From Inia geoffrensis (Eukaryota; Chordata; Mammalia; Artiodactyla; Iniidae): 64,000 nt of DNA. The stretch is from positions 21,978,680 to 22,042,679 of the forward strand of contig CM070913.1 in NCBI GenBank assembly GCA_036417435.1, in the 5' to 3' direction. The position numbers and the translations under genes are program-made. Below, in pieces: positions 45,106 through 57,924 of this stretch (the first letter of the stretch is position 1; each line of letters begins with the position of its first letter). The notes under the pieces are model-generated. The model was not told the DNA's origin. It was given only the letters and a program-made list of their open reading frames with translations, and did not search any database.

Positions 45106-46989
45106 CTGTGATAAATGGATTCATTTTCTCTTCCTTGCATCAGAATTTAGAAGCCGTGTCTGCACCTATGAACATTTGCTAGAATCAGAGCCCCTAACGC
45201 CATTGTCATTTTTATTACCTTCAGTCAGCAGTCACTGCCCTTATTTCATGCCTGGTGTCGGGTAAGGAGCTCACCGTAGTACCCAAAGTAGATCATATGC
45301 CCACTACGTCATTGTCTGGTAAACATCTACTGGTTTAAGGAGCCTCATTTTAAAATCTTTCAGTTTTATGTTAAATACAAGCTCTAACCATATCCTAACT
45401 TCTATCTTTATGAGGAAGTCATATGTTAGAAGCCAATTCGAAAGGAAACTCCTTTATTTGAAATTAAAAGAATTCATTTTGTTTTACTTCTTTAGTGATT
45501 TACATTGTCCTGGATTAGTCACAAACTGAGATATTTTCACAGGGGACACTATCTAAGAATAACATGCTGCTTATTCAAATTATGGCAGCACTAACAGGTC
45601 ACACTCAGGTAAGCATATTCAGACAAATCTAATTTAAAGAATCGCATAGTACCATACACTGAGTTATAATTTGCTCCAAAAATTTTTACTAAAAAATAGA
45701 CCAGGGACAATTCATATAATAGACACCTAATCATTAACTTTTAACTATTCAAGGTATTCAGGAGTCAAATAAATTATTTTACAAAGTAATGCATGGCACA
45801 TTGCCTTTTGTGCCTTTTAAAATTTAGCTACATAAACCTGATTAATGAAATGGATATTTTGCATACATTTCAAGCATTTGAGAAGTGACCAGTGTCTGAA
45901 ATTTGGATGTCACATGAACTGGACTTTAAGCTAAGGTGTCTGACAAATCTACGGCAAAATTACGTGGTAAAATGACTGCACTGAAATTAAACTAATTCCA
46001 AAATAAACCAAACTAAACCTAAAACTTAAAAAAAAACAAAAACCCATCAAATCCTGTGATTTGCAATAAACTCTACATACTCTCGAATTCTGTAAAATGC
46101 AAAAAAAATTGATCTCTAATAAGGAGCAGCTGGGATACACTGACTTAACTGGGAGCATGAAAGAAGATATGACCTGAAATGGTAAATCTGTTCAAAGGAA
46201 CTGAAGTCCCCTTGACTGGATTACTATAATGATTCATATATTAATACTTCAAGTTTTGATATACATTCATGATAATTGTGGAATTATAAAAAGAAGATTA
46301 AAAATAAATTGATTTAAAATCCAAAAAGTTCTAAAGAATGTGTAAAAAAAAATAAAAAGAAAAAACTTTAAAAAGTAAAAAATAAACTAAAAAGGCAATG
46401 GAGCATACTATTTGAAAAGCTGGCAAAAGAAACCTAAAAAAAATGCAAAAACGTTGGCAAAGTAGAAAATTTACTTTGAAAAGATCATAAAGGAGTCAAT
46501 ACTAACCGAATGAATGTATATTTGGAATACAGAAATTTGGCTCCTAATAACGAAGCATATTTTTGTATATTAAATATTTCATGAGAAAATTAAACCACCC
46601 TATATCGATTAGCAACCTACACATAGAATATTCCTTGAGCTACTGCTATGAAGACAGAATGAAAACCAATCGACGAAAACTTAACAGAACCTGTTAAAAC
46701 CATCCCATTCAACATGAATTGCTATAAACGACAGTTAAATGAAACATTCTGGCTAAATATCTAAGTTCAGCAATTTGATCACTGAGCAAATTGATTTGGT
46801 GCATTTTGATCTAGAATCAAAAAAGAGACCATTCCTGTCTAGTTCACTCTAACATTTCTGGAGCATTCTCTCCTGGTCCTCTCAACCCTAAGCCAAATTC
46901 TCGAATTCTTCTCCTCTTGACACAACTCTATGGTCCCAAGAATTACAGAGTTTGAATTTCGTCCCATAACAGAAGGACAAAGGCTTGGA
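45106..46989. other. No gene recognised; AT-rich
   Basis: Nearly 1.9 kb of AT-rich sequence, strongly A-rich at 46330-46500. No repeat family is assignable and no exon is visible. Confidence 0.4.
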
Positions 46990-47945
46990 CTTGGATTTGT
47001 GTTGATTAAAAAATATTTATATATAACCACTTCACATTCACCAAGGTGGCCATAATCAAAAAGACACACAGTAACAAGTATAGAAGACGTAGAGAATTTG
47101 GAACTCTTGTTCATTGTTGGTGGGGAATATAAAACGGTGCAGCCACTTTGGAAAATAGTTTGGAAGTTTCTCAAAATCTTAAACATAGGGTTACCATTTG
47201 ATTCAACAGCTACACTCCTAATAGCCAAGAGAAAACATATGTCCACATAAAAAGTTGTGGTCTTCCCTGGTGGTGCAGTGGTTGAGAGTCCGCCTGCCAA
47301 TGCAGGGGACACGGGTTCGTGCCCCGGTCTGGGAGGATCCCACATGCCGCGGAGCGGCTGGGCCCGTGAGCCATGGCCGTTGAGCCTGCGCATCCGGAGC
47401 CTGTGCTCTGCAACGGGGGAGGCCACAACAGTGAGAGGCCCGCGTACCGCCAAAAGAAAACAAAAACAAAAACAAAAAGTTGTACCTAAATATTCATAGC
47501 AGCATTATTCCCAATAGCCTCAAAGAGGAAACAACCCAAATGTCCAACTAATGAATGGGTAGACAAAATGTAGTAAATCCATATAACGGAATGGTACTCA
47601 CCCATAAAAAGGAATGAAGTATTGATCCATGATATAGCATAGAGAAAACTTGAAAACATTGAACTAAGTGAAAGAAGTTGGTAACACTGTATGATTCCAT
47701 TTATAAGAAATGTCCAGAATTGGCAAATCCTAAGAGATAGGAAGTAGATTAATAGTTGCCAGATACTGAGAGTAGGGGAATGAGGAATAACTGTTAATGG
47801 GCACAGGGTTTCTTTTGGGGTCATTTAGCAAGTGTTCTAAAATTAAATAGTGGTAATGTTTGCACAACTCTGAATATATTAGAAACCGTTGAGTTGGACA
47901 CCTTAAAATGATTAATTTTATGATATGTGAACTACAACTCAATAA
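46990..47945 (+). mobile_element. L1 ORF2 end and 3' UTR
   Basis: 'caaggtggccataatcaaaa', 'gttcattgttggtggggaat', 'agcagcattattcccaatag', 'cccataaaaaggaatgaagt', 'gattccatttataagaaatg' and 'ctacaactcaataattct' are the L1M/MA-type 3' end in order, split by a SINE at 47259-47473. Confidence 0.85.
47259..47473 (+). mobile_element. CHR SINE, compact form
   Basis: A compact whale SINE inside the L1 3' end. Exact 10-bp duplication aaaaagttgt at 47249-47258 and 47474-47483. The tail is (AAAAC)n. Confidence 0.97.
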
Positions 47946-47949
47946 TTCT

Positions 47950-48235
47950 GAGATATATATACGCATACATATATACAAATATACACGTATATGATTATTT
48001 CTTTCATATTTGAGTTTAGGGACTAAGATACATTTACATATATAATTTGATGGAAATGAGACTATACTATTCACCCTTTTTTTCTAACATGGTATTTCAT
48101 TTCACTCAAAAATATGTCTTAGATATTTTTCCCTGTTAATGAATATATATACGTGTATATATATAAAAAATAATATATATGTATAAACATCATACATATG
48201 TATAAAACACCATATATATATATATATAAAGTCAT
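47950..48235. repeat. AT/ACATAT-rich imperfect microsatellite region
   Basis: Several TA, CATA and ACGTATA tracts interleaved with old L1 tail sequence. Confidence 0.75.
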
Positions 48236-48460
48236 TTTAAATACCTCTACAGTATACTATTGTGTAATCCTACCATGATTGCTTACCCATTTAAATCATT
48301 CCCTGTGTTTTAGTATTATAACAACACAGTAATGGATACACACACGTGTGAATATATACATACACACGTGCACACATCTATACTTGTGCACTTTTTTGAT
48401 TATCTGCTGAAGAAAAAAATCTCCTAGATAAATATCCACAAGTGAGATTTGTCATTGTTG
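48075..48460 (-). mobile_element. Old L1 tail relic
   Basis: 'acatggtatttcatttcact', 'gcttacccatttaaatcatt' and 'cttgtgcacttttttgatta' are reversed landmarks of an L1M-type tail, broken up by microsatellite growth at 48120-48230 and 48330-48375. Confidence 0.5.
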
Positions 48461-51400
48461 GTATTGCTCAGTAATACACCGTATTTGTTGGTTTATTTTT
48501 TCTCTTCATCTTTTGACCCCCTTCACCCATTTCTTCCACCACTTACCCCCTGCTTATGGCAATTACCAAGCTGTTCTCTGTATATAGGAGCCTCTTTTTC
48601 TTTTTTAGATTCCACATGTAAGAGAGATCATATGGTTTTTGTCTTCCTCTGTCTGACTTATTTCACTTAGCACAATGCCCTTGAGGTCCAATCACGTTGG
48701 TGTAAATGTCAAGATTTCAATCTTTTTATGGCTGAAAAATATTCCATTGTATATTTACATACAACAATTTCTTTATCTATTTATCCATCAGTGGGCACTT
48801 AGGTTGCTTCCATAGCGTGGCTATTGTAAATAATGCTGCAATGCACATGAGGGTGCATATATCTTTTCAAGTTGGTGTTTTCATTTTCTTTGGGTGATAC
48901 CAAACAGTGGAACTGCTGGGTAGTTCATATGGTAGTTCCATTTTTAATTTTTGGAGGAACCTTATACTGTTCTCCATAGTGGCTGCACCAGTTTACATTC
49001 CCACCAATAGTACACGAGGGTTCACTTTTATTCATATCCTCGTCAACACTTGTTATTTCTTGTCTTTTTGATAATAGCCACTTAACAGATGTAAGGTGAT
49101 ATCTTATTGTGGTATTGATTTGCATTTTTCTGATGATTAGTGATGTTGAGCATCTTTTCATGTGTCTGTTGGCCACCTGTATGTCTTCTTTGGAAATATG
49201 TCTGTTCAGATCTTCTGCCCATTTTTAAATTAGATTGGTTTTTTGCTATTGAGCTGTATGAGTTCTTCATTTATTTTGGATATTAGTCCCTTATCAGATA
49301 TATGATTTGAAAATATTTTCTCCCATTTAGTAGACTGCCTTTTCGTTTTGTTGATGGTTTCCTTTGTTGTGCAAAAGCTTTTTAGTTTGTTGTAGTCCCA
49401 CTTATTGATGTTTGCTTTTGTTTTCAGATTCAAAACAATCATCACCAAGACTTATGTCAAGGAGCTTACCACTTATGTTTTCTTCTAGGATTTTTACAGT
49501 TTCAAGTCTTACATTCAAGTCTTTAATCCATTTTGAGTTATTTTTTGTGTATGGTGTAAAATAGTGGTTGAGTTTCATTTTTTTGCATGTAGCTGTCCAT
49601 TTTTTCCAACACTGTTTACTGAAAAGACTATTTTTACCCCATTGTATATTCCTGACTCCTTCATTGTAAATTAATTGATCATATATGTGTGGGTTTATTT
49701 CTGAAATATCTATTCTATTCCATTAATCTATGTGTCTTGTTTTATGCCAATACCATACTTGTTTAATTACTATGGCTTTATAATATGGTTTGAAATCAGC
49801 ATGATGCCCCCAGCTTTATTTTTCTTTCCCAAGATTGCTTTCTCTATTCAGGTTTTTTCATGGTTCCATACAAATTTTAGGATTATTTCTTCTATTTTTT
49901 TGAAAACTGCAATTGAAATTTTGAAAGGAATTGCACTGAATCTGTAGGTGGCTTTGGGTGTAATGGACATTTTAACAATATTAATTCTTCCAAACCATAA
50001 GGACAGAATATCTTTTCATTTCTTTGTTTCTTCTTCAATTGCTTTCATTAATGTCCTGTTTTCAATATACAGGTCTTTCACCTCCTTGGTTAACTTTATA
50101 CGTAGGTAGTTTATTTCTTTTAATGTGGTTGTAAATGGGATTCTTTTCTTTTTATTTCTCCTGATTGTTCATTATTAGTGTATAGAAATGCAACAGATTT
50201 TTGTGTATTGATTTTGTATCCTGCAACTTTACCAAATTTGTTTATTGGTTCTAACAGTTTTTTTGATGGAGTGTTTAGGGCTTTCTATATATAGTATCAT
50301 GTCATCTGCAAATAATGACAGCTTTATATCTTCCTTTCCAATTTGGATTCCTTTTATTTCTTTTTCTTGCCTAACCACTCTGACTAGGACTTTCAATACC
50401 ATGTTGAATAAAAGTGGCAAGAGTAGGCATTTTTGTCCTGTTCCTGATCTTAAGGGAAATGCTTTCAGCTTTTCACTACTAAGTATGATGTTAGTTGTGG
50501 ACTCATAACATGCAGATTTTATTATGTTGAGGTACACTCCCTCTATACCCACTTTGTTGAGAGTTTTTATCATAAATGGATGTTAAATTTTGTCACAGCT
50601 TTTTCTGCATCTATTGAGATGATCATATGATTTTTATCTTTCATTTCGTTAATGTGGTGTATCACACTGACTGATTTGTGGATGTTGAACCATCCCTGCA
50701 TCCCTGGAATACGTCCCACTTGATCATGGTGTATGATCCTTTTAATATATTGTTGAGCATGTTTGCATATATGTTCATCAGAGATACTGGCCCATAATTT
50801 TCTTTTCCTGTGTCACCCTTGTCTGGTTTTGGTATTAGTGTAATGCTGGCCTCATAAAATGAGTATGGAAGGATTCCCTTCTCATCTATTTTTTGGAAGT
50901 GTTTGAGAAGGACTGGTATTAATTCTTTAATAAAAGAATGTTTAGCAGAATTCACCAGCAAAGCTATCAGGTCCTGAACTTTTGTTTGTTGGGAGATCTT
51001 TTTTTCAGTACTCATTCAATCTCCTTGCTAGTAATCAGTCTGTTCAGATTTTCTATTTCAACATGATTCAGTCTTGGTAGGTTGTCCATTATGTTGACAT
51101 ATAATTATTCATGTATTCTCTTATGATTATTTGTATTTCTGTGGTGTTGGCTGTAACTTTTCCTCTTTCATTTTAAATTTTATTTATTTGAGTCCTCGTT
51201 TTTTCTTGGTGAGTGTAGCTAAAGGCCTGTCGATTTTGCTTACCTTTTCAAGGAACCACACTTTAGTTTTATTGATTTTCTTTATTGTTTTTCAGTCTCT
51301 ATTTCATTTATTTCTGCTCTAATCTTTCTTATTTCATTTTTATACTAACTTTGGTCTTTGTTCTTCTTTTTCTAGTTTCTTGAGGTGTATAAAGTTAGGT

Positions 51401-51866
51401 TGTTTATTTGACACTTTTCTTTTTGCTTGAGATAGGCATTCATTGCTATGAACTTCCCTCTTAGAACTGCCTTTGCTTCATCCCACAAATTTTGGGTTTT
51501 ATTTGTCTCAAGGTATTTTTTATTTTCTCTTTTAATTTCTTCTTTGACCCACTCAGTAGCATGTTGTTTAATCTCCACATATGTGTGAATTTTTCCAATT
51601 TTTTTCATGTAGTTAACTTCTAGTTTCATACCATTGCAGTCAGAAAAGCAGCTTGATATGATTTCAATCCTCTTAAATGTATTAAGAATTGTTTGGTGCC
51701 CTAACATATGATTTATCATGAAAAGTATTCCATGCGCACTGGAGAAGAATGTGTATTCTGTTGCTTTTGGATGGAAATATTCTATATTTATCTGTTTAGT
51801 CCATCTGGTATAACATGTCACTTAAGGTCAATGTCTCCTTATTGATTTTCTGTCTGGATGATTATT
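48461..51866 (-). mobile_element. 5'-truncated older L1, 3.4 kb
   Basis: Reverse orientation. The 3' UTR lies at 48461-48700, then ORF2 from its C-terminus rightward to the endonuclease/RT linker, where it stops near 51866 ('ttgattttctgtctggatga'). It corresponds to the same ORF2 stretch as the full-length L1 at 20.8 kb but is more diverged. No clear target-site duplication was found. Confidence 0.9.
48925..51821 (-). pseudogene. L1 ORF2 remnant
   Basis: Open pieces at 51372-51821, 50662-51015, 50229-50573, 49230-49448 and 48925-49176 lie in ORF2 order on -. 50229-50573 carries the palm motifs ([14 protein letters not shown], then FADD in [12 protein letters not shown]); 50662-51015 carries IPKPDKGD. 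Stops and frame changes between them rule out function. Confidence 0.88.
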
Positions 51867-51904
51867 CACCAATCTTCCATTTTTACAGTTGTTCTTGGTG
51901 AATT

Positions 51905-52030
51905 CTGTAGTCAGCCACCCTAGGTTTGATTGTTTCTGGCACAACCTCTCTGAGATTCCACTTTTTCATTTGTAAAATGGGGTGAGAATTGAATAAAACA
52001 AGTCATTTGAAGTGCCTAGCACTGTGTCCA
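51905..52030 (+). mobile_element. MIR SINE relic
   Basis: 'ctctctgagattccactttt', 'catttgtaaaatggggtgag' and 'gaagtgcctagcactgtgtc' are MIR landmarks in sense order. Confidence 0.8.
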
Positions 52031-52624
52031 GCCACCCAAGGCCCTGAAAAATATGCTTCCTCTCTTTAGTCATCCCTCTGCCCCCTTCATCTTTGCAACC
52101 TGCATATAATAGATATATGATAAATATTTGATGATTGGCTACGTTAAGTCTAGTCATATATAAGTGTGCATAGTCCTGTAGGCTCAGTTAAGGAAACTGA
52201 GCAATTAATGTATTCACGAGTGTCCCTTCATCATCTTCCATTCTGGAGCAACTGGTAACTGATGCATAAGAGGCAACGTCAAGCTTTGTGCTGACAGGTG
52301 CACAGCCTGCACAAGCAGTGCAAGACTTGAACAGCAGTGTCAGCACTAGACACCCAAGATGACAATTGGGATAAAGAACAAACAACTCCAGGGGAAAGAT
52401 GTCCTTAAAAGTGGTGAGCAGCAGCGTCAACAAGCAAGTGGATATAAAGGAATCAATCATTCAATCACCACTGATAGCCGGCATTGTCTGGGGGGATATT
52501 ATCTGTTGGATGCAGCTGTGGGGAGGTGATCTCAAGACCTGCTTTGAATTCCCAGGTCTGTCTCAGACCCTTTCTCTAGTCTAAAGAAAAATCATTTCAC
52601 CTCCTTTTTGCTTTGAGCTCCATT
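52031..52624. other. No gene recognised
   Basis: Unique sequence; short frames only. Confidence 0.4.
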
Positions 52625-52805
52625 AATAACAGCTCACTATTATTGAGCATATACTATGTGCCCGGCATGGTTTGATTTTAATGATAGCCTAGAAAGGTAG
52701 GTACTTGTAACTGTTCCAATGGTATATATGAGGAAACTGAGTCACAGGGAAATTTAGGACCTTGCTCAAAGCAAGGACTGAAATCAGGACAGCTTATTTG
52801 CAGAG
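52625..52805 (-). mobile_element. MIR SINE relic
   Basis: 'attattgagcatatactatg', 'gtgcccggcatggtttgatt', 'aggtaggtacttgtaactgt' and 'atgaggaaactgagtcacag' follow reversed MIR almost end to end. Confidence 0.88.
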
Positions 52806-53572
52806 TTCTTGTGCATAAATCCTTAGCTTTATTGTCTCTCACGCTCTAGAAAGATGAGTAAAACTGTTCAAAAATGAGCAAAGCAAATTTGCTATTGGAT
52901 GTTTGGACTCATGTTCAGATTCCTTGCTTTTAAAGGCTGAACAATGTTACAATTGTCATGTGTCAGGTGTAGAATAACGTCCTCAAGTGCTTTTAACTGA
53001 AAGCACGTTCTTGATGCGTTTCAGTCTGTTAGATGAAGTGACCTAACATGTCCTTAATGCTATCTTGAAAATTATGAGTCAGGGATTCATTATGACCATA
53101 CATTGCACATCTCGAGCTGGCAAGTGCCCAGAATAGTTTTATATATTCTCACAGGGCTAGAAGCTAACGAAGCCAGCCCTCCTCCTACCCAGCAGAACAC
53201 GAAAGCTTCAAGACTAGGTACAACACCAGTGCACACCTGCATGTCATCAGCGAAGTCATTAAGTGAGACAAGAACAGCCTGCCATCACGTCTGCTTATTG
53301 TCAATGCTGAAGAGGTACTGACAGTGTTGAGACAGGCTGTCACTGGAGGAAGCTGAGACCAAGTCAACAACCAGCAGAACATCCACCCTGATGGAACCTG
53401 TTCCTTGAGGTGCTACATCAAAACAAAGCATATGGAGGGGCTAATACATGGACAATTCTCCACCTTGCCTGCTCAGACACAAAGGATGTGGGTTCTATAC
53501 AAAGCAGGTAAAGTATTGCATGGCTACATTGGTGAAGAAATGACTTCTAAACTGAGTTTGAACTCAGAGTGT
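52806..53572. other. No gene recognised
   Basis: Unique sequence; frames at 53103-53321 (+) and 53185-53382 (-) have no domain. Confidence 0.4.
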
Positions 53573-53897
53573 AAATGACTCACAGACACAGAAAACAAAC
53601 TTATGGTTGCCAAAGCGGAAGGGGGGAGGGGAGGGATAAATTAGGAGTTTGGGCAGAACAGATACACATTACTGTATATAAAACAGATAAACAACAAGGA
53701 CCTACTGTATAGCACAGGGAAGTATATTCAATATCTTGCAGTAACCTATAATGGAAAAGGATCTGGAAAAGAATATATATATGATATATATACATGTATA
53801 TATACTATATGTATATATATTTATCTGAATCACTTTGCTGTACATCTGAAACTAACACAACATTGTAAATCAACTGGACTTCAATTTAAAAAAAGAA
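53573..53897 (+). mobile_element. 5'-truncated young-type L1 3' end
   Basis: 'atgactcacagacacagaaa', 'ggaggggagggataaattag', 'aacaaggacctactgtatag', 'cactttgctgtacatctgaa' and 'acacaacattgtaaatcaac' then an A tail. This is the same L1 3' UTR type as at 19027-19280, here in sense orientation. The G-rich tract and (TA)n at 53770-53822 are normal parts of it. Confidence 0.9.
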
Positions 53898-55124
53898 TGC
53901 AAGGGAGGTCAGTACCTATTTTTCCAAGGTATAATTGAATCTCATTCCTCTTTTGTAGCCACAGATCAAATAGAAGTCACTAAAAAGCCATATCATACCC
54001 TTGCTGAAAGATCAGCCCATCTCTTTTCATTGAGAACATAAGAATTTGCAGCATCTGGGGAAAAGGCCAAGCATAACTCGCAGGAAGATTGCATTAATTA
54101 TGTGGGCATATTTTTAAGGAATTAATCCTAAATGAAACACCAACATTCTTAGTGACATCAGTGACTTGGTAGAATGACAATGAGAAATATGAGTTCATAG
54201 CATCTGAGAATTCAAGTTGTATGAAAGGAGTAAGGAAAAAAACAGAATTTATTTCAAAATCTGGGCAAAGTGAGAGAAGACAAAACAGAGAGAAACAGAG
54301 AGAGAGAAAGGGGGAGGGAGTGTGTGTGTGTACGCTCCATCTGTGCCTGAAATTTGTTCCATGTTTGCTCAGGGTTCCAGTTGCTTGGGAGAATCCATAG
54401 TAGATGAGCCTGTTTCAGGTCTCATGGAAAATAGTTCCCTCCTCCATTGTTTGCAGTCAGACTCTGCCAGTGACAGAAGAAAACTTTTCAACACAATTAC
54501 ACTATCAGGATGTACAGTGAATGAGTCAAAGGCCTGGACCAGCCTGGCCTGAGACAATAGAACCAGAGGTAGGTCATAAATCTCCAGCTGTGTTAGAGTG
54601 TTTGCCGCGATGCTAAATGAGCCTGTGGCCCTGTTTGCAACAATGGGTGATGGATGAGCCAAAGTGACATCAAAACAGGTGGGAATATTACAAGGAATAT
54701 TAACAAGAAGCTTGATGAAAGAGCCCCAGCAATCAAGTCCATGGGAAAGGCTTAATCCAAGTCATAAAAGACATTGTAGATGGGGATATCATTCCATCTG
54801 ACCAATTTAAAAAGGCAGGCCATACTTGTACTGGTAACCTCAAAGTCTTCCTAAGTCCATGAGATAGTGTATTATTATTAGAATTAAAACTTGACCTTTG
54901 CTTTTTCCCAAGTAATTGGGGGAATAGGTGACTATAACCTGAATTCTATTCAATCACTGATTGCTCTCACTTAACTCTATATCACCACTATTCATAAAGC
55001 TGTCATTGATCATAATCTTTCAGAGAAGAATAAGGATTAGTTATGTTGATATGATCTTTGATGTTTAGGAAAAGGATGAAGTTAAATGGCACCTGAGGCC
55101 ATGGGAGAATTTCTTGCAACTCTG
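53898..55124. other. No gene recognised
   Basis: Unique sequence apart from a GA/GT simple stretch at 54284-54330. Opposed frames over 54322-54662 show no domain. Confidence 0.4.
54284..54330. repeat. (GA)n then (GT)n simple repeat
   Basis: Purine-rich GA/GGGA units passing directly into TGTGTG. Confidence 0.85.
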
Positions 55125-55275
55125 TCCCAGTTCTCCCCTCCCTTCCCCTCCTCTCCCCTGCCATCCTTCCTCCCTCCTGTCCTCTTTTACCCTTCTCCCC
55201 TCCTCTTCCCTCTCTCCCTCCTTTCCTTCTTTTCTCCTTTTCCTTCTGTTTCCCACCTCTCCCAACTTTCCTCTC
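55125..55275. repeat. Polypyrimidine (CT-rich) tract, ~150 bp
   Basis: Almost entirely C and T on + with irregular TCCC/CTTT units and only a few purine interruptions. It is capable of triplex (H-DNA) formation where mirror symmetry occurs. The long frames across it on both strands are low-complexity artefacts. Confidence 0.9.
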
Positions 55276-56246
55276 AATCATATTTAGTCGTCTACTCCTC
55301 CCCTTCCCAGCTCATCCTCCTAACTTCTGACCACAGGCTCTTGTGGGCATCACTTCGTGTCTCTGGTATCACTCAGGGCTCAAGTTATGATTGAGCTTTT
55401 AACGGTCCTGACTCTCTTCATGCAGAGAGATTCACCTGCCTCTGGGACCAGAAACTTGTGCTTCCTGCAGGGCTGCTTGCCTGAGATGGGGCTAAGGCAG
55501 GATGGGAGCAACCATCCTAGACTGTGGAGTCATCCACATAGTAATGGTAGCAAAATATTGAAACAGTGATCTGCTGAGCTGCTAAAATTAATAAGAATGT
55601 TTAATAGACACAAGCAGGCTATGTCCTAGCATCGACGTTCCTTTTTTCCTGAAATAAGAAATCCATTTCCATCTCAAACTAAGTATGAAAGTCACTTTCC
55701 TTGCCAAAAATAAAAGCAACATCAGACCTCCATCTTATCTCTTCTGTAGCAGGCAGAACACATTGCACAGGGCAGAACACAGAGGCAACTGGCCATGCCA
55801 ACAAGACAGAGTCCCGAGTAGAGAGAGAAAGATGTGACGGAGCTGCGGCATCATGCAAGTAGACGAATAAATAACTGATGTCAAGCTTTTGGCAGAATAG
55901 GTGTTAGAAGAAGCCAACTGTTTTAACGCTATTGATAAAAGCTGTAATTGTATCAACACTGGGCAACTGAATGAGAAGACAATGCAAGGTCATGTAGTAC
56001 AATGTAATAAGGAATCAGATAGATGGGAATGGCATCCCAGCATGGACCTATGTATGACAAAAAAGAAAGTGGAAAATAGAAGAACCTTAGGCAAAAGAAG
56101 AGAAATCTAAGTCCTGATCAGAAAAGCGATGATTCCCTAGTAGTTGCTGATGGTTCCTTAAATGACATGAAATTTGAAATTGATATTAGAACCCCAATCC
56201 AGGTCACTTGTAGCTTTAGGTATATAATTATGCTTAAGATTATTCT
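55276..56246. other. No gene recognised
   Basis: Unique sequence with no assignable repeat. Confidence 0.4.
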
Positions 56247-56425
56247 AGAGCAGATCTTCTCAAACTTGGCTGCACTTTAGAAACACCCAAGAAGCTCTTA
56301 ATTTCCAGGCCCTACCTCAGAACAGTGAAATCAGAATATCTGGGAGTGTTGCCTGACCTCCGATTTTTTTTTTTTTTTTTTCATTTCCAGGTGATTCTGT
56401 CAATATTGGGAACCACCATTCAAGA
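56247..56425 (+). mobile_element. MER5A-like DNA transposon relic
   Basis: 'cagatcttctcaaacttggc', 'tccaggccctacctcag', 'gaatatctgggagtg', then a T18 run, then 'catttccaggtgattctgtc' and 'attgggaaccacc' follow MER5A from one decayed terminal repeat to the other. The T run is an internal expansion or insertion. Confidence 0.65.
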
Positions 56426-56668
56426 ATAAAGAGTATTTTGATTTTATTCCACATTGTGGTCCACAGTTTGGACCTCTTCAATAAACCTTGATGGTTTTCA
56501 TCAAGCAGTTGAGTGGAGCAATGCTTTCCAAAGCGGGACCCACGGAGCACCAGTCATTTGAGATGTTGGAGAAAATAAAGGACTCTTTGGTCAAGAAGTC
56601 CAGGATGGCTCTATACTATACTTTAACCTTGATGATTCACAATGCTTATTAGCCTATTAAAGAATCTG

Positions 56669-56877
56669 GGGCTTCCCTGGTGGCGCGGTGGTTGAGAGTC
56701 CGCCTGCCGATGCAGGGGACACGGGTTCGTGCCCTGGTCCGGGAGGATCCCACATGCCGCGGAGCGGCTGGGCCCGTGAGCCATGGCCGCTGAGCCTGCA
56801 CATCCGGAGCCTGTGCTCCACAACAGGAGAGGCCACAACAGTGAGAGGCCCGCGTACCGCAAAAAAAAAAACAAAAA
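56669..56877 (+). mobile_element. CHR SINE, compact form, young
   Basis: A well-preserved compact whale SINE with most CpGs kept. Exact 10-bp duplication aaagaatctg at 56659-56668 and 56878-56887. Confidence 0.97.
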
Positions 56878-57149
56878 AAAGAATCTGAGAAGTCCTGCAA
56901 TAGGGAATTCTACCTAACTGAGTACCTCCCAACCTCCCCTATTCCTTTTTGAACTATATATATATATGAATGTCACATAGAACTAGTGTTTCTTGGAAAT
57001 CACTTGCGGGAAATTTGCCTCTAAGTATGAAAGTACAGAATAAGTGAACTCCACTGACTGCTGCAATCAAGTTTCTGGGTCCCAGAATGGGCAGACCAAG
57101 GAAGCCTGCAGCTTCAAGTTGGTCTGGATGGTGGTTTAGCTAGGCTGCC

Positions 57150-57312
57150 GAAGTTTGAATTGTGGCTCTGCACTTACTACCTCTATGTCCCTGGAAATTG
57201 ACTAAATCTCAACATGCTTTAATTTCCTCATCTGTAAAATGGGAAAATTAACATTTGAGTATTGATTATTACATTTAAAAAGCACACACACAGTGTAAGC
57301 ACTGAATAAAAC
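57150..57312 (+). mobile_element. MIR SINE relic
   Basis: 'gtttgaattgtggctctgca', 'cttactacctctatgtccct', 'tttcctcatctgtaaaatgg' and 'gtgtaagcactgaataaaac' are MIR landmarks in sense order. Confidence 0.85.
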
Positions 57313-57819
57313 ATTCACAGATATTAAAAATTGGAAAATGCGCTAAAATTTTATCGCACTTCCAACCTATTAGACATTCTTACTTTAATGTCTCACTTAC
57401 TGCTCAATCTTAGCGAGATTAAACCAGCACTTAACTGCTTATCATTGAAACAAGTACTACCTCTGCTTGACTTTCATATTTTTTTCCTTCAGAATGCTGA
57501 TTTATTATGATCACTTAACCTCAAAACCTCCATGTCATCTGTAAATTCTCCTCAGTTCCTGCAGTTCAAATTTAATCTGCTTGCTGCTTTCTTGATATTG
57601 TTCACAATAATCGTTTTATCAGCCCCTCACTTTCTATTCCTGGTGCTCTCCCAGAATGAGGAGTTTCTTTAAACCTCGACCATTTTATAGCCTCATTTAT
57701 TTTTTCCCTTCCTCCAAGGCATCCAAGTCAGTAGTAACAGATTAATTAATAACAATATCCATTTGAGGATATTATTGTTTCCTCTCAAAAATTCCGTTGT
57801 CTCCCCAAGTAATTATTAC
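57313..57819. other. No gene recognised
   Basis: Unique sequence; nothing assignable. Confidence 0.4.
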
Positions 57820-57924
57820 ATTATTAGTAATAGTGTCTCCCTACATTATTACTAATTGTAAATACTAATTAAGTAGTAACTATTACTACTTGTTAATTAT
57901 TACTAATAATTAGTAATGAATTAT
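57820..57924. repeat. TAAT/ATTA-rich block with short palindromes
   Basis: Many ATTACTAAT-type units in both orientations, including an exact 9-bp inverted repeat with a 1-base centre at 57899-57917 (attactaat / attagtaat). Confidence 0.8.

Noticed and set aside
55003..55394. Frames of 70-102 codons across the CT-rich tract
   Set aside because: Lys/Arg/Glu/Gly- or Ser/Pro/Phe-rich low-complexity products of a polypyrimidine tract, open on both strands.
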